From Streptomyces sp. CB02366 (lineage in GTDB: Bacteria; Actinomycetota; Actinomycetes; Streptomycetales; Streptomycetaceae), in contig NZ_LIVT01000007.1 in the NCBI RefSeq assembly GCF_001905905.1, positions 62,001-126,000 of the forward strand: a stretch of DNA of 64,000 nucleotides, written 5' to 3'. Position 1 is the stretch's first letter. Each line of letters begins with the position of its first letter. Shown piece after piece: positions 50,039 through 58,699 of this stretch. A program made the translations under genes and the position numbers. Under the pieces are notes generated by a model. That model did no database searches and was not told the origin of the DNA. It was given only the letters and a program-made list of their open reading frames with translations.

Positions 50039-50710
50039 TCAGAAACCGGGGCCGCCCCGGAGGTCGCCCGCCTCCGCGAGCCTGCCCCACAGCAGATCGG
50101 CCAGGGCCCGGACCAGCTGTTCGCGGGAGCAGGGCCGGTCGCCGAGCCACCAGTCGCCCGCCGCGTGCATCATGCCGACGATCCCGTGGCCCCAGATGCG
50201 GGCGGTCCGCTCGCTGTCGGGGCCCAGGTCCACCCGTTCGGCGATCACCCGGCCCAGCTCCTCGCCGAGGCGGCGCAGCAGCGGGGCGGAGTGCCGGCCG
50301 ACGTCGAAGCCCTGCTCGGCGGAGGAGGCGTCGGCGGGGGAGGCGTCGGCCGCCCCGTCGGCGGGGTGCATCAGGAAGCGGTAGACCTGGGGGCGGGCCT
50401 CGATCGCGGCGAGATAGGTCTCCAGCGTGGACTCCACCCGGCGGCGCCGGTCGGCGGGCGCGTCCAGGGCGGCCCGCAGGGCGCTGAGCAGTGCGTCGGT
50501 GTGGCGGGTGGCCAGCGCGCGGTAGAGCCCGCCCTTGTCCCCGAAGTGGCGGTAGAGGATGGGCTTGGTGATCCCGGCCTCGGCGGCGATGGCGTTCATC
50601 GAGGCGTGCGGTCCGTCCCTGAGCACCACCCGGTCCGCCGCTTCCAGCAACTCGCGCCGACGGCTCTCGGCCGCGGTCCGCTGCCGCTCGGCGCTTCGTG
50701 CGGTCTCCAT
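50039..50710 (-). CDS. TetR-family transcriptional regulator
   Basis: A 223-residue TetR protein. The helix-turn-helix is at about 20-65: RELLEAADRVVLRDGPHASM, NAIAAEAGITKPILYRHFGD and KGGLYRALATRHTDALL. The ligand domain follows, with a low-complexity Ala/Ser/Asp insert around 120-135. ATG 50710 is chosen because GGGAGAG lies just upstream; a GTG at 50734 adds eight basic residues. It diverges from an acyl-CoA dehydrogenase gene across a strong dyad, so it probably represses that gene and itself in response to an acyl-CoA. Confidence 0.9.
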   Translation of the reverse strand: METARSAERQRTAAESRRRELLEAADRVVLRDGPHASMNAIAAEAGITKPILYRHFGDKGGLYRALATRHTDALLSALRAALDAPADRRRRVESTLETYLAAIEARPQVYRFLMHPADGAADASPADASSAEQGFDVGRHSAPLLRRLGEELGRVIAERVDLGPDSERTARIWGHGIVGMMHAAGDWWLGDRPCSREQLVRALADLLWGRLAEAGDLRGGPGF

Positions 50711-50812
50711 GTCGTCTCTCCCACCCCTGGCCACGCGATGCGTCGCATCGCTCCTGCACCCCCGCGCAACGTAACACCCCGCGCTGACGGCGTCGGATCG
50801 GCTCCGGGGCGG

Positions 50813-50860
50813 TTGACAGTGGCTACTTGCCGGTAACAGACTGTGGTTACCGCAAGTAAC
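50813..50860. promoter_or_regulatory. TetR operator and -35 before the acyl-CoA dehydrogenase gene
   Basis: TTGACA at 50813-50818 is a consensus -35 for the plus strand. Immediately after it, TACTTGCCGGTAAC (50824-50837) and GTTACCGCAAGTA (50846-50858) form an inverted repeat with one extra base. The right half is itself a dyad (GTTAC-CGCAA-GTAAC, 50846-50860). Placement between the TetR and acyl-CoA dehydrogenase starts supports a TetR binding site covering the -10. Confidence 0.7.
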
Positions 50861-50895
50861 GTGTGCTTTTCCGCAGCAGTGCCTGGAGGGGAAAC

Positions 50896-52122
50896 ATGGC
50901 CGAGTTCACGCTTGAACTCAACGACGACCAGAAGCAGGTCAAGGAGTGGCTCCACGGCTTCGCGGCGGACGTCATCCGCCCCGCCGCCTCCGAGTGGGAC
51001 GAGCGTGAGGAAACGCCCTGGCCCGTCATCCAGGAAGCGGCCAAGGTCGGCATCTACTCCCTCGACTTCTACGCCCAGCAGTTCTTCGACCCCACCGGGC
51101 TCGGCATCCCCGTCGCCATGGAGGAGCTGTTCTGGGGCGACGCGGGCATCGCCCTGTCGATCGTCGGCACGGGCCTGGCGGCCGTCGGCGTCCTCGCCAA
51201 CGGCACCGAGGAGCAGATCGGCACCTGGATCCCGCAGATGTACGGCGACGCCGACGACGTGAAGGTCGCCGCCTTCTGCTCCTCCGAGCCCGACGCCGGC
51301 TCCGACGTCGCCTCGATGCGCACCCGCGCCGTCTACGACGAGGCCAAGGACGAGTGGGTCCTCAACGGCACCAAGACCTGGGCCACCAACGGCGGCATAG
51401 CCAACGTCCACGTCGTCGTCGCCGTCGTCGACCCCGAGATCGGCTCCAAGGGTCACGCCTCCTTCATCGTGCCGCCGAACACCCCCGGCCTCTCCCAGGG
51501 GCAGAAGTTCAAGAAGCACGGCATCCGCGCCTCCCACACCGCCGAGGTGGTCCTGGAGGACGTCCGCGTCCCCGGCCACTGCCTCCTCGGCGGCAAGGAG
51601 AAGCTCGACGAGCGCCTCGCGCGGGCCCGCGAGCGCGCGAGGACCGGCGGCGAGCGCGTCAAGAACGCGGCGATGGCCACCTTCGAGGCGTCCCGCCCGG
51701 CGGTCGGCGCGATGGCCGTGGGCACCGCCCGCGCCGCCTACGAGGTCGCCCTCGACTACGCGAAGACCCGCAGCCAGTTCGGCCGCCCCATCATCGACAA
51801 CCAGGGCATCGCCTTCCAGCTCGCCGACATGCGCACCCGCGTCGACGCGGCCCGGCTGCTGGTCTGGCGCGCCTCCTGGATGGCCACCACCGGGAAGCCG
51901 TTCACCTCGGCCGAGGGCTCCATGTCCAAGCTGTACGCGAGCGAGACCGCCCGGGACGTCACCGCGCAGGCCATCCAGATCCTCGGCGGCAACGGCTTCA
52001 CCCGCGAGTACCCCGTCGAGCGCATGCACCGCGACGCGGCGATCTACACCATCTTCGAGGGCACCAGCGAGATCCAGCGCCTGGTGATCGCCCGCACGCT
52101 CTCCGGCATGCCGATCCGCTAG
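50896..52122 (+). CDS. Acyl-CoA dehydrogenase
   Basis: A 408-residue flavoprotein. Blocks: KVAAFCSSEPDAGSDVASMR (FAD/substrate), WVLNGTKTWATNGGIANVHV, KKHGIRASHTAEVVLEDVRV, ALDYAKTRSQFGRPIIDNQG and the catalytic Glu in AIYTIFEGTSEIQRLVIART. It would oxidise an acyl-CoA to the enoyl-CoA; chain length is not deducible. A basic insert (RLARARERARTGGERVKNAA) is somewhat unusual. ATG 50896 follows GGAGGGG. It is probably repressed by the divergent TetR protein. Confidence 0.95.
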   Translation: MAEFTLELNDDQKQVKEWLHGFAADVIRPAASEWDEREETPWPVIQEAAKVGIYSLDFYAQQFFDPTGLGIPVAMEELFWGDAGIALSIVGTGLAAVGVLANGTEEQIGTWIPQMYGDADDVKVAAFCSSEPDAGSDVASMRTRAVYDEAKDEWVLNGTKTWATNGGIANVHVVVAVVDPEIGSKGHASFIVPPNTPGLSQGQKFKKHGIRASHTAEVVLEDVRVPGHCLLGGKEKLDERLARARERARTGGERVKNAAMATFEASRPAVGAMAVGTARAAYEVALDYAKTRSQFGRPIIDNQGIAFQLADMRTRVDAARLLVWRASWMATTGKPFTSAEGSMSKLYASETARDVTAQAIQILGGNGFTREYPVERMHRDAAIYTIFEGTSEIQRLVIARTLSGMPIR

Positions 52123-52158
52123 CGGAGCGGCGGAACGACCGCGCCGGCGGAGACGGAA

Positions 52159-52192
52159 GGGCGGCCGGGGACCTCGTGGTCCCCGGCCGCCC
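52159..52192. terminator. Bidirectional terminator after the acyl-CoA dehydrogenase gene
   Basis: A perfect 15-bp stem (GGGCGGCCGGGGACC with its complement) and a 4-base loop lies between the convergent acyl-CoA dehydrogenase and glutathione peroxidase genes. Confidence 0.85.
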
Positions 52193-52199
52193 CCGTGCC

Positions 52200-52688
52200 T
52201 CAGCCCGGCAGCTGCGCCTCGATCGCCGCGACCACCGCGGCGGACTCCGGCTCCGCGCCCGGCCGGAACCGGGCCACCGGCTCACCGGCCGGCGAGACCA
52301 CGAACTTCTCGAAGTTCCACTGGACGTCCCCGGCCTCCCCGTCCGCGTCCGCCAGCTTCGTCAGCTCCGCGTACAGCGGATGCCGCCCCTCGCCGTTGAC
52401 GTCGGTCTTCTCCAGCAGCGGGAAGGTGACCCCGTACGTCGTCGAGCAGAACGTCCGGATCTCCTCCGCGCTCCCCGGCTCCTGGCCGGCGAACTGGTTG
52501 CACGGCACGCCGAGCACCGTCAGGCCCCGGTCCCCGTACGTCCGCTGCAGCCGCTCCAGGCCCTCGTACTGCGGGGTGAGCCCGCACCGGGAGGCCACGT
52601 TGACCACCAGGACGGTCCGGCCGCCGTACGCGCCCAGCGTGGTCGGCTCGCCCGCGAGGGTGCGCAGCGGAATGTCGTGCAGCGTCAT
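52200..52688 (-). CDS. Glutathione peroxidase-family (thiol peroxidase)
   Basis: A 162-residue Gpx. The peroxidatic Cys is in VLVVNVASRCGLTPQYEGLE, the Gln in VLGVPCNQFAGQEPGSAEEI, and the Trp-Asn in GDVQWNFEKFVVSPAGEPVA. Cys rather than selenocysteine is used. Actinobacteria lack glutathione, so the reductant is probably thioredoxin or mycothiol-linked; that is family knowledge. ATG 52688 has GGGAGAG 4-5 bases upstream, better than the in-frame start at 52706. Confidence 0.94.
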   Translation of the reverse strand: MTLHDIPLRTLAGEPTTLGAYGGRTVLVVNVASRCGLTPQYEGLERLQRTYGDRGLTVLGVPCNQFAGQEPGSAEEIRTFCSTTYGVTFPLLEKTDVNGEGRHPLYAELTKLADADGEAGDVQWNFEKFVVSPAGEPVARFRPGAEPESAAVVAAIEAQLPG

Positions 52689-52737
52689 GAAACTCTCCCT
52701 GGTCATCGCGTGTGGTGCGGATGGCGCCGTCCGCCGC

Positions 52738-53262
52738 TCACGGAGCGGCGAGCTCCTTGTAGTAGAAAGTGGTCGGCTTCAGGCTGCCCGCCGGATCCGC
52801 CGCGTATCCCGGAACGCTGCCCACCTCCGTCCACCCAGCCTTGCAGTAGACCTGCTCGGCCAGACTGCCGCTCTCGGTGTCCAGGATCAGCAGCGTGATG
52901 CCCTCGGCCGCCGCGTACGCCTCGACGGCGGCCAGCAGCGCCCCGCCGAGGCCCCGGCCGCGGGCGGAGGGCCGGACCATCAGCTTGGCGACCTCCGCGC
53001 GGTGCCGGGCGTTGGGCAGCGGCGCCCGCACCAGGGCGATGGTCCCGGAGACCCGGCCGCCGTCCCGCGCGATCCAGATGTCGATGCTGCCGGCCTCCAC
53101 GGCTGCGGCCCGCTCCCGCCACCAGACCGCGGCCGCCTCCCGGCCCAACGGCGCCAGGAACCCCACCGAGGACCCCTCCTCGACGGTCTCGACCAGCAGA
53201 CCGGCCAACTCGTCGGCGTAGGTGACCAGCTCGGGGGCGGTGACATGGACGATCTCGGTCAT
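52738..53262 (-). CDS. GNAT-family N-acetyltransferase
   Basis: A 174-residue GNAT with the acetyl-CoA loop AKLMVRPSARGRGLGGALLA at about 93-112, and LLILDTESGSLAEQVYCKAG, WTEVGSVPGYA downstream. These are the features of small-molecule or N-terminal amine acetyltransferases. It is upstream of the Gpx gene on the same strand, 49 bp apart, possibly one transcript. The substrate is unknown. Confidence 0.88.
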   Translation of the reverse strand: MTEIVHVTAPELVTYADELAGLLVETVEEGSSVGFLAPLGREAAAVWWRERAAAVEAGSIDIWIARDGGRVSGTIALVRAPLPNARHRAEVAKLMVRPSARGRGLGGALLAAVEAYAAAEGITLLILDTESGSLAEQVYCKAGWTEVGSVPGYAADPAGSLKPTTFYYKELAAP

Positions 53263-53320
53263 GAGAAGGGTCCTTTCGCGAAGCGGGAGCAGGGGCCGGG
53301 GAGAAAACCCACGGGGACGA

Positions 53321-54658
53321 TCACACCGCTTCCGGGCCGCCCGTGTCCACCGGGACGGGCGTCAGCCGAAGAGTGACCACGTACGCCACCACCACCGCCA
53401 CGATCACCAGGGGCATCACGGTGAGCCCCTCCCTCCCGAGCAGGAGCGTCGCCAGGAGCACCGAGGTCATCGGCAGCCGCAGCATCGCCACGCACATCGC
53501 GCCGACGCCCATGGCGAAACCGGCGGTCAGGTGCAGTCCCGGCAGGTGGGACAGGGCGATGCCGCCCACCGCGCCCACGAACATCGCGGGGAAGACGGGA
53601 CCGCCCCGGAAGCAGCTCAACGAGGCGCAGTAGGCCAGCGACTTGCAGACGATCAGCAGCAGCAGCGCCCCCACCGAGTACGCCGCGCTCCCCGACAGGA
53701 GACCGCCCAGCGCGTGCTCGCCCGAGTACAGCACCTCGGAGCCTTCCCTCCCCGACGTCTGGGCGTACACCAGCGCGAGCGCGCCGACGGCCAGCCCCAG
53801 CACCGCCGTGGCCGCCGCGGTCCGCCGCTCCACCCGTTTTTGGAGGGCCAGCGCCAACCGCCGGATGCCGACCCCCGCGAAGGCCGCGGCGACGCCGAGG
53901 ACCAGCGCCCACCCGAACCCCGCGACGTCCGGGTCCGCCGCCCGCGGCACCTCGCCCAGCTGCAGGGAGTAGGTCCCCAGCCCCGTCCAGGAGCCCAGCC
54001 CCGTGAAGATCAGCGCGCCGACCCCCGCGGAGAGCAGCCCCGGCACCAGCACCACGCCCAGCATCGGCCCGGCCAGCCCCGCCGCCTCCATCAGCAGGAA
54101 CGCGCCCAGCAACGGCGACCCCAGCAGGGCGCTCACCGCCGCGAAGCTCCCCGACGCCCCGACCAGCGCCCGCGCCTCCGGAGCCAGGCCGGGCCGCAGG
54201 CGGTTCGCCGCCCAGACCGCCACCCCGCCGCCCAGTGCGATCAGCGGCGCCTCCGGTCCGAGCACGGCGCCCGCGCCCAGCGAGACGAGCGCGGCGAGCA
54301 CGACGCCCGGCAGGTCCACCGGGGCCGGAGCGCCGGTGGACACCAGTCCCTCCGCCGGCCGGTGCCCGCCCCCGCCGGGCAGCCGGCGGACGACGAGCCC
54401 GACCAGGAGGCCGGCGACGCCGAGCAGCGGAACCGGCCACCACGACGGCGTCCCCTCGAACCCCAGCGCCTTCGGCAGCTCCGTGTACGTCAGCGACTGG
54501 AGCTCCGAGACCAGGGCCAGGAAGCCGAACGCGAGGGCGGAGACCGGCACCCCGAGGAGGGCCGCCATCAGCAGCAGCCCCGCGTACCTCCGTGTGCGGA
54601 CCGGCGCGTACGGGTCCTCCGGCGCGTCGACGGGTGATCCCGGTGGCGTGGGCGGCAT
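53321..54658 (-). CDS. ClC-family chloride channel/antiporter
   Basis: A 445-residue membrane protein with about 10-12 hydrophobic segments. The gating-glutamate region is ALVSLGAGAVLGPEAPLIAL, corresponding to ClC 'GREGP'. The later anion-coordinating loop is SCFRGGPVFPAMFVGAVGG, corresponding to 'GGIFAP'. The first ClC filter motif (GSGIP) is not recognisable: the equivalent stretch is glycine/proline-rich (PGGGGHRPAEGLVS), so ion selectivity may differ. No CBS domains follow. It could be a Cl-/H+ antiporter for acid or osmotic stress. Confidence 0.88.
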   Translation of the reverse strand: MPPTPPGSPVDAPEDPYAPVRTRRYAGLLLMAALLGVPVSALAFGFLALVSELQSLTYTELPKALGFEGTPSWWPVPLLGVAGLLVGLVVRRLPGGGGHRPAEGLVSTGAPAPVDLPGVVLAALVSLGAGAVLGPEAPLIALGGGVAVWAANRLRPGLAPEARALVGASGSFAAVSALLGSPLLGAFLLMEAAGLAGPMLGVVLVPGLLSAGVGALIFTGLGSWTGLGTYSLQLGEVPRAADPDVAGFGWALVLGVAAAFAGVGIRRLALALQKRVERRTAAATAVLGLAVGALALVYAQTSGREGSEVLYSGEHALGGLLSGSAAYSVGALLLLIVCKSLAYCASLSCFRGGPVFPAMFVGAVGGIALSHLPGLHLTAGFAMGVGAMCVAMLRLPMTSVLLATLLLGREGLTVMPLVIVAVVVAYVVTLRLTPVPVDTGGPEAV

Positions 54659-54786
54659 GATCTCGACTCCTCGACGCGACGATTCCCGCGGCGGGGGCGC
54701 TTCCCCACGCGCTCACGTCGGCATACCACGCGCCGGTCCCCCGGCCGTTTTCCTGCGGCCGGGGACACGCCCTCCGGCACGGAAGG

Positions 54787-56247
54787 TCAGCCGCCCGGCT
54801 CCGGGAGGCCGTGCGCGCCGCCCCCGGCCGAGGCGTCCGCCGGCAGCCGACCGGACGCCACCGCGTCCACCAGAGCCCGGTGATCCCGCTCGTTGCGATC
54901 CGCGTACGCCTCCGCGAACGCGGCGACGGCCCGGTCGAAGACGTCCTTGCGGCCCAGATAGCCGGCGATGGCGATCCGGTCCCCGGACCTGGCGTGGGCG
55001 CGGGCGAGCGTGGAACCGCACACCTCGCCGAAGACGCGCATCCCCTTCGGCGCCATCGACTCCGGCTCGGCGATGCCCTTCCAGTCCCGCAGCTGGCGTA
55101 CGTAGAAGTCCCGGATCCGGCCGTCGATGCCGTCCGCCCGTTCCCAGCCGAGGAAGATGTCGCTGGACGCCTGCATCAGACGCTGCCCCGCGACCACCCG
55201 CTCGCCCTGGTTCGCGTAGCGGCTCGCCCCGGCGTGTTCGGCCAGCACCGAGGGCCCGGCCTCCTTGGCCTGGAGGAGAAGCGGATCCCCGTCGTCCCGG
55301 CCGAGCAGCAGGATGATCCAGCACCGGGTGCCGACACTGCCCACACCGACGACCTTCCGGGCCACGTCCACCAGCGCGAAGTCCTCCAGCAGGCTGCGCC
55401 GGTCGGACGCCAGGCTGCGGGCGTAGCCGGCCACCAGAGTGCCGAACCTCCGGTGCACCGCCTCGGGTTCCATCCCCGGCATCAGTTCGGTGAGCGGGAC
55501 GACCATCGGCGGGTCCGCGGCGATCCGCAGCCGCCCGCCCGCCACCTCGGCGAGCTTGCCGAAGGCCTGCAGGCTGTCCCTGGAACGGGCCTTGTCCAGC
55601 GCCCGGCCGACGTTCCTGCGCCCCCGTCCGCCCAACTCCTGGGCGGCCAGCGTCCGCAGCCGCTCGGCGTCCGTCCTCGCGTACCACACGTCCAGATTGC
55701 GCATCCCGGCGTACCGGGCCATCGACTCCCGGTACGAGCGGACCGACGCCCGGACGATCCCGGACCGCTCCCGGTCGGTGAAACCGTTCGCTCTCGCCGC
55801 GATGACGAGGCTGGTCGCCAGCCGTTTGACGTCCCATTCCCAGGGGCCCGGCAGCGTCTCGTCGAAGTCGTTGATGTCGAAGAGCAGGTTCCGCTCGGGC
55901 GAGGCCAGCAGCCGGAAGTTCAGCAGGTGGGCGTCGCCGCACAGCTGCGCCCGGATCCCCGAGTCGGGGGTGCCGGCCAGGTCGGCGGCCATCAGGGCCG
56001 CCGCGCCCCGGTAGAAGCGGAACGGGGACTCGGTCATCCGGGCGTAGCGGATCGGGACCAGTTCGGGCACCCGCTCCGCGGACTGCGCCTCCAGGACCGC
56101 CAGCGGGTCGGCACGGTGCGGCGACGGCGTGAACTCCGCGTGGCTCGACCGGGGAGCCCCGCGGCGCGCCGCTCTGCCGAGGGTCGCGCGTTCGGCCGGT
56201 GTCGCGTGGGGTGCGGCGCGTAGCGGTGCGGTGGCTTCCCGGTCCAT
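54787..56247 (-). CDS. DUF2252-family protein
   Basis: A 486-residue protein. The N-terminal half has MTESPFRFYRGAAALMAADL, AQLCGDAHLLNFRLLASPER, NLLFDINDFDETLPGPWEWD and VKRLATSLVIAARANGFTD. The GDAHxxNF and DxNDFDE motifs resemble the Brenner motif and metal-binding acid of aminoglycoside-phosphotransferase-like kinases, and DUF2252 is placed in or near that fold. The C-terminal half contains YLGRKDVFDRAVAAFAEAYA. The phosphoryl acceptor is unknown. The gene is flanked by ClC and DUF389 genes on the same strand. Confidence 0.9.
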   Translation of the reverse strand: MDREATAPLRAAPHATPAERATLGRAARRGAPRSSHAEFTPSPHRADPLAVLEAQSAERVPELVPIRYARMTESPFRFYRGAAALMAADLAGTPDSGIRAQLCGDAHLLNFRLLASPERNLLFDINDFDETLPGPWEWDVKRLATSLVIAARANGFTDRERSGIVRASVRSYRESMARYAGMRNLDVWYARTDAERLRTLAAQELGGRGRRNVGRALDKARSRDSLQAFGKLAEVAGGRLRIAADPPMVVPLTELMPGMEPEAVHRRFGTLVAGYARSLASDRRSLLEDFALVDVARKVVGVGSVGTRCWIILLLGRDDGDPLLLQAKEAGPSVLAEHAGASRYANQGERVVAGQRLMQASSDIFLGWERADGIDGRIRDFYVRQLRDWKGIAEPESMAPKGMRVFGEVCGSTLARAHARSGDRIAIAGYLGRKDVFDRAVAAFAEAYADRNERDHRALVDAVASGRLPADASAGGGAHGLPEPGG

Positions 56248-56324
56248 GGGGGGGTTCCTTCCCGAATTCGCAGGGCGGGGGGTTCGGGCATCGGACTGCG
56301 GGCTTCCGATCGAGCGTTCGTGCG

Positions 56325-57290
56325 TCAGCCCTCTTCGGCGGTCCGTCGATGTCGGGCCCGCCGGAGACCGACCTGGCGCCAGATCCCCCGTTGGGCCCTG
56401 AGCGCGGCCGTGCCCACCACGATCAGCACCAGGATGTTCACCACGAGCTGGATGGCCGAACCCCGCACGTCGGACCAGCTGGTGAACGCGGTGGAGACCG
56501 CGATGTCCGCGGCGGCCGGGATCGTCGTGACCGAGATGAACACTCCGAGCAGGGCACTCGTCCTGGCCTCGGTGAGCGACACGATCCCGACGACCCCGGC
56601 CAGGGTGGCGACGGCGACGGAGAAGAAGTTCGGTGTGTTGATGAGGTTGGAGACGGGACGCAGCCCCCGGTCGAACGCCTCCGACTCCAGCCCGAAGCCG
56701 CGGATGAGGAGGGCGAAGAGGAAGGCGACCACGATGGTGAGGAGGAAGCCGGCGCCCAGGGCGGCCAGCCCGCCGCGTACCGCGGGCCGGTGGCCCCGGT
56801 CGATCCCCAGCGCCACGCTGACGATCGCGCCGTACTCCGGCCCGACGACCATCGCCGCCACGATGAGGATCTGCGAGTTGGTGACGATGCCGACCGAACC
56901 GATCAGACCGGCGACGACCAGGTAGAGGTAGAAGCTCGGCGGGTACCGCCCCCCGGACCTGATGCGCGCCTCGACCTGCTCCCAGACCGGAGCCCCGTTC
57001 AGCGGCCCCAGCGCGCGCCGCCCTTCTTCGGCGGCCTCGCCGGGGAAGGCCGTGTCGACCGGTTCGATGACGAGGGAGCCCCGTCGGTCGAGCCGGACGG
57101 CGCGGAGCCGGTGCAGCACGTCGTTGGCCGCCCCCGTCAGGACGTCACAGGCGATGGAGTCGCCGTCCGGGCGGCGGGCGGCGCCGCGCTGGACGACGAG
57201 GCCGAGCACGCACGCGTCGTCCGAGAGCAGGGCGACGACCTCGTCGGTCAGGTCCGGCGGACTCACCGCGCGGATGTGGATCATGTCCAT
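56325..57290 (-). CDS. DUF389 membrane protein
   Basis: A 321-residue protein. A soluble ferredoxin-like N-terminal part (about 1-110, MDMIHIRAVSPPDLTDEVVA) is followed by about six membrane segments (SFYLYLVVAGLIGSVGIVTN; SQILIVAAMVVGPEYGAIVS; NFFSVAVATLAGVVGIVSLT; SAIQLVVNILVLIVVGTAAL). MVVGPEYG corresponds to the conserved 'MLVSPL.GP'-type motif of DUF389 (TIGR00341). The function is unknown. Confidence 0.9.
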   Translation of the reverse strand: MDMIHIRAVSPPDLTDEVVALLSDDACVLGLVVQRGAARRPDGDSIACDVLTGAANDVLHRLRAVRLDRRGSLVIEPVDTAFPGEAAEEGRRALGPLNGAPVWEQVEARIRSGGRYPPSFYLYLVVAGLIGSVGIVTNSQILIVAAMVVGPEYGAIVSVALGIDRGHRPAVRGGLAALGAGFLLTIVVAFLFALLIRGFGLESEAFDRGLRPVSNLINTPNFFSVAVATLAGVVGIVSLTEARTSALLGVFISVTTIPAAADIAVSTAFTSWSDVRGSAIQLVVNILVLIVVGTAALRAQRGIWRQVGLRRARHRRTAEEG

Positions 57291-57614
57291 CCCGCTACCT
57301 CCGCGGCTCCCGGCCCCGTGGGGCGGAGCGACGCCCGGCCCTCATTCCAGTAACGCGGCTACGGCCCCGCTCGGCAAACCGGGTGCCGTGCCCCGGGCCG
57401 GCACGGCGCACGGCGCGCAGCCGGGGCCGGGGCGCCGGACGGTGAGGAGCGCGGGCCCGGCCGGGAGGGAAGGCTCATGGACCGGTATCCGCCGATCGCC
57501 GGCCGCGGACGCGTGGGCGGCCCGCAGACCGCCGCGCTGACCTCCTCGCGGGGAGCGGCCGACTGGTCCGCCGCCCCCGCGGGCGGCCGTCGTGCCCTCT
57601 GGGAGGATCGGGGC
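57291..57614. other. 324-bp region between DUF389 and DUF6011 genes
   Basis: It should hold both divergent promoters. From 57477 it is open in frame with the DUF6011 gene, starting ATG with an excellent GGAGGGAAGG upstream, so the gene may begin there (129 residues). The first 46 residues of that version look unconserved (MDRYPPIAGRGRVGGPQTAA). I see no clear operator; the first ~180 bp contain only short GC-rich dyads. Confidence 0.4.
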
Positions 57615-57866
57615 GTGGACACTTCCGACGCCTTCCCCGAACCGCTGCCCGGAGCCGACGCGGCGGTCCGCGAGGAGACGGGCGACCACGGGGCCCCCGG
57701 ACGCCGCCGCCTGGTCCGCTGCCGCCTCTGCGGCCGGCCCCTCACCGGGGCCGGCTCGCGCCGCAGCGGCCTCGGCCCGACCTGCGACGCCAAGCTGCAC
57801 CCCGCGCCCCCGGACATCCGCACCCGCCGCCACGAGGTGGAACAGGACCCGCTGCCGGGCACGTGA
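57615..57866 (+). CDS. DUF6011 zinc-ribbon protein
   Basis: An 83-residue protein with a C4-type ribbon: VRCRLCGRPLTGAGSRRSGL followed by GPTCDAKLHP, giving CxxC...C plus a nearby Cys or His, the DUF6011 pattern. The rest is acidic and short. GTG 57615 has GGGAGG 8 bases upstream; a start at 57477 is also well equipped. The function is unknown; many actinobacterial DUF6011 domains are small solitary zinc-binding proteins. Confidence 0.7.
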   Translation: MDTSDAFPEPLPGADAAVREETGDHGAPGRRRLVRCRLCGRPLTGAGSRRSGLGPTCDAKLHPAPPDIRTRRHEVEQDPLPGT

Positions 57867-57957
57867 GGAACCCTCCCGGCGAGGATCCCCCCGGGCAAGG
57901 TGTTCGGCCCTTGCGCCTCGACGCGGCTCGCGATCAGCGGCAAATTCCCCCTGCGGA

Positions 57958-57974
57958 ATACCCCAGGGGGGTAT
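57958..57974. promoter_or_regulatory. CsoR-type copper operator
   Basis: ATACCCCAGGGGGGTAT is a near-perfect match to the actinobacterial CsoR box (ATACCCCNNNGGGGTAT type). It is 61 bp before the DUF4396 start and overlaps a possible -10 (TATATGGT at 57972-57979). CsoR releases this DNA when it binds Cu(I), so the downstream genes are predicted to be copper-induced. Confidence 0.85.
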
Positions 57975-58035
57975 ATGGTTCCGTAGTGCGGGGCCACTGA
58001 GGCGGCCTCACAGGGGACGAGACGGGAGGACGGTC

Positions 58036-58554
58036 ATGGAACACGGCACACACGACACCGGCACCGCTCACGGCCACGGGGCCCACGCGGCCGGCGGCCA
58101 CGACGCACACGCGCACGGGGGCGCTTCCTGGGGGACGGCGGCGAAGGCGACGCTGCACTGCCTGACCGGATGCGCGATCGGTGAGATCCTCGGCATGGTC
58201 CTCGGCACCGCTCTGCTGTGGAGCAACGTCCAGACGATGATCCTGGCGATCGCCCTGGCCTTCGTGTTCGGCTACTCCTTCACCCTGTTCGCGGTCCGCC
58301 GCGGCGGCCTGGACTGGAAGAGCGCGATCAAGGTCGCGTTGGCCGCCGACACCGTCTCGATCGCGGTGATGGAGCTCGTCGACAACGGCATCATCGCCCT
58401 GATCCCCGGCGCGATGGACGCCCACCTGTCGGACTCGCTGTTCTGGACGGCGCTGCTGGGCGGCCTGGCCGTGGCCTTCGTGGTCACCACGCCGGTCAAC
58501 AAGTGGATGATCGGCCGCGGCAAGGGCCATGCCGTCGTCCACGCCCACCACTGA
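58036..58554 (+). CDS. DUF4396 His-rich membrane protein, probable copper module
   Basis: A 172-residue protein. The first ~35 residues are very His-rich (EHGTHDTGTAHGHGAHAAGG, HDAHAHGG), an evident soft-metal binding tail. About four membrane helices follow (LTGCAIGEILGMVLGTALLW; TMILAIALAFVFGYSFTLFA; SIAVMELVDNGIIALIPGAM; LFWTALLGGLAVAFVVTTPV), with a Cys pair in LHCLTGCAIGE, and the protein ends VVHAHH. The C.TGCAIGE...G layout is typical of DUF4396. ATG 58036 has GGGAGGA 5 bases upstream. The CsoR box upstream and the Csp gene downstream point to copper; transport or sensing is inference. Confidence 0.82.
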   Translation: MEHGTHDTGTAHGHGAHAAGGHDAHAHGGASWGTAAKATLHCLTGCAIGEILGMVLGTALLWSNVQTMILAIALAFVFGYSFTLFAVRRGGLDWKSAIKVALAADTVSIAVMELVDNGIIALIPGAMDAHLSDSLFWTALLGGLAVAFVVTTPVNKWMIGRGKGHAVVHAHH

Positions 58555-58699
58555 CTCCGGTTCCGCTCCGCCGCGGCAGGCCGCGCCCGGCGTCCGAACG
58601 GGTGCGGTCGCGTCAGGGGGCGTTACCTGGAAGGTGCCGGGGGCTTCGACGGCGGACGCACCGGATCCGCCGGCCCCGCGGAGAACGGAGGCACCGACG

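Noticed and set aside
57342..57833. Minus-strand 163-codon frame overlapping the DUF6011 gene
   Set aside because: It is antisense to the zinc ribbon and Arg/Gly/Ala-rich without any recognisable feature.
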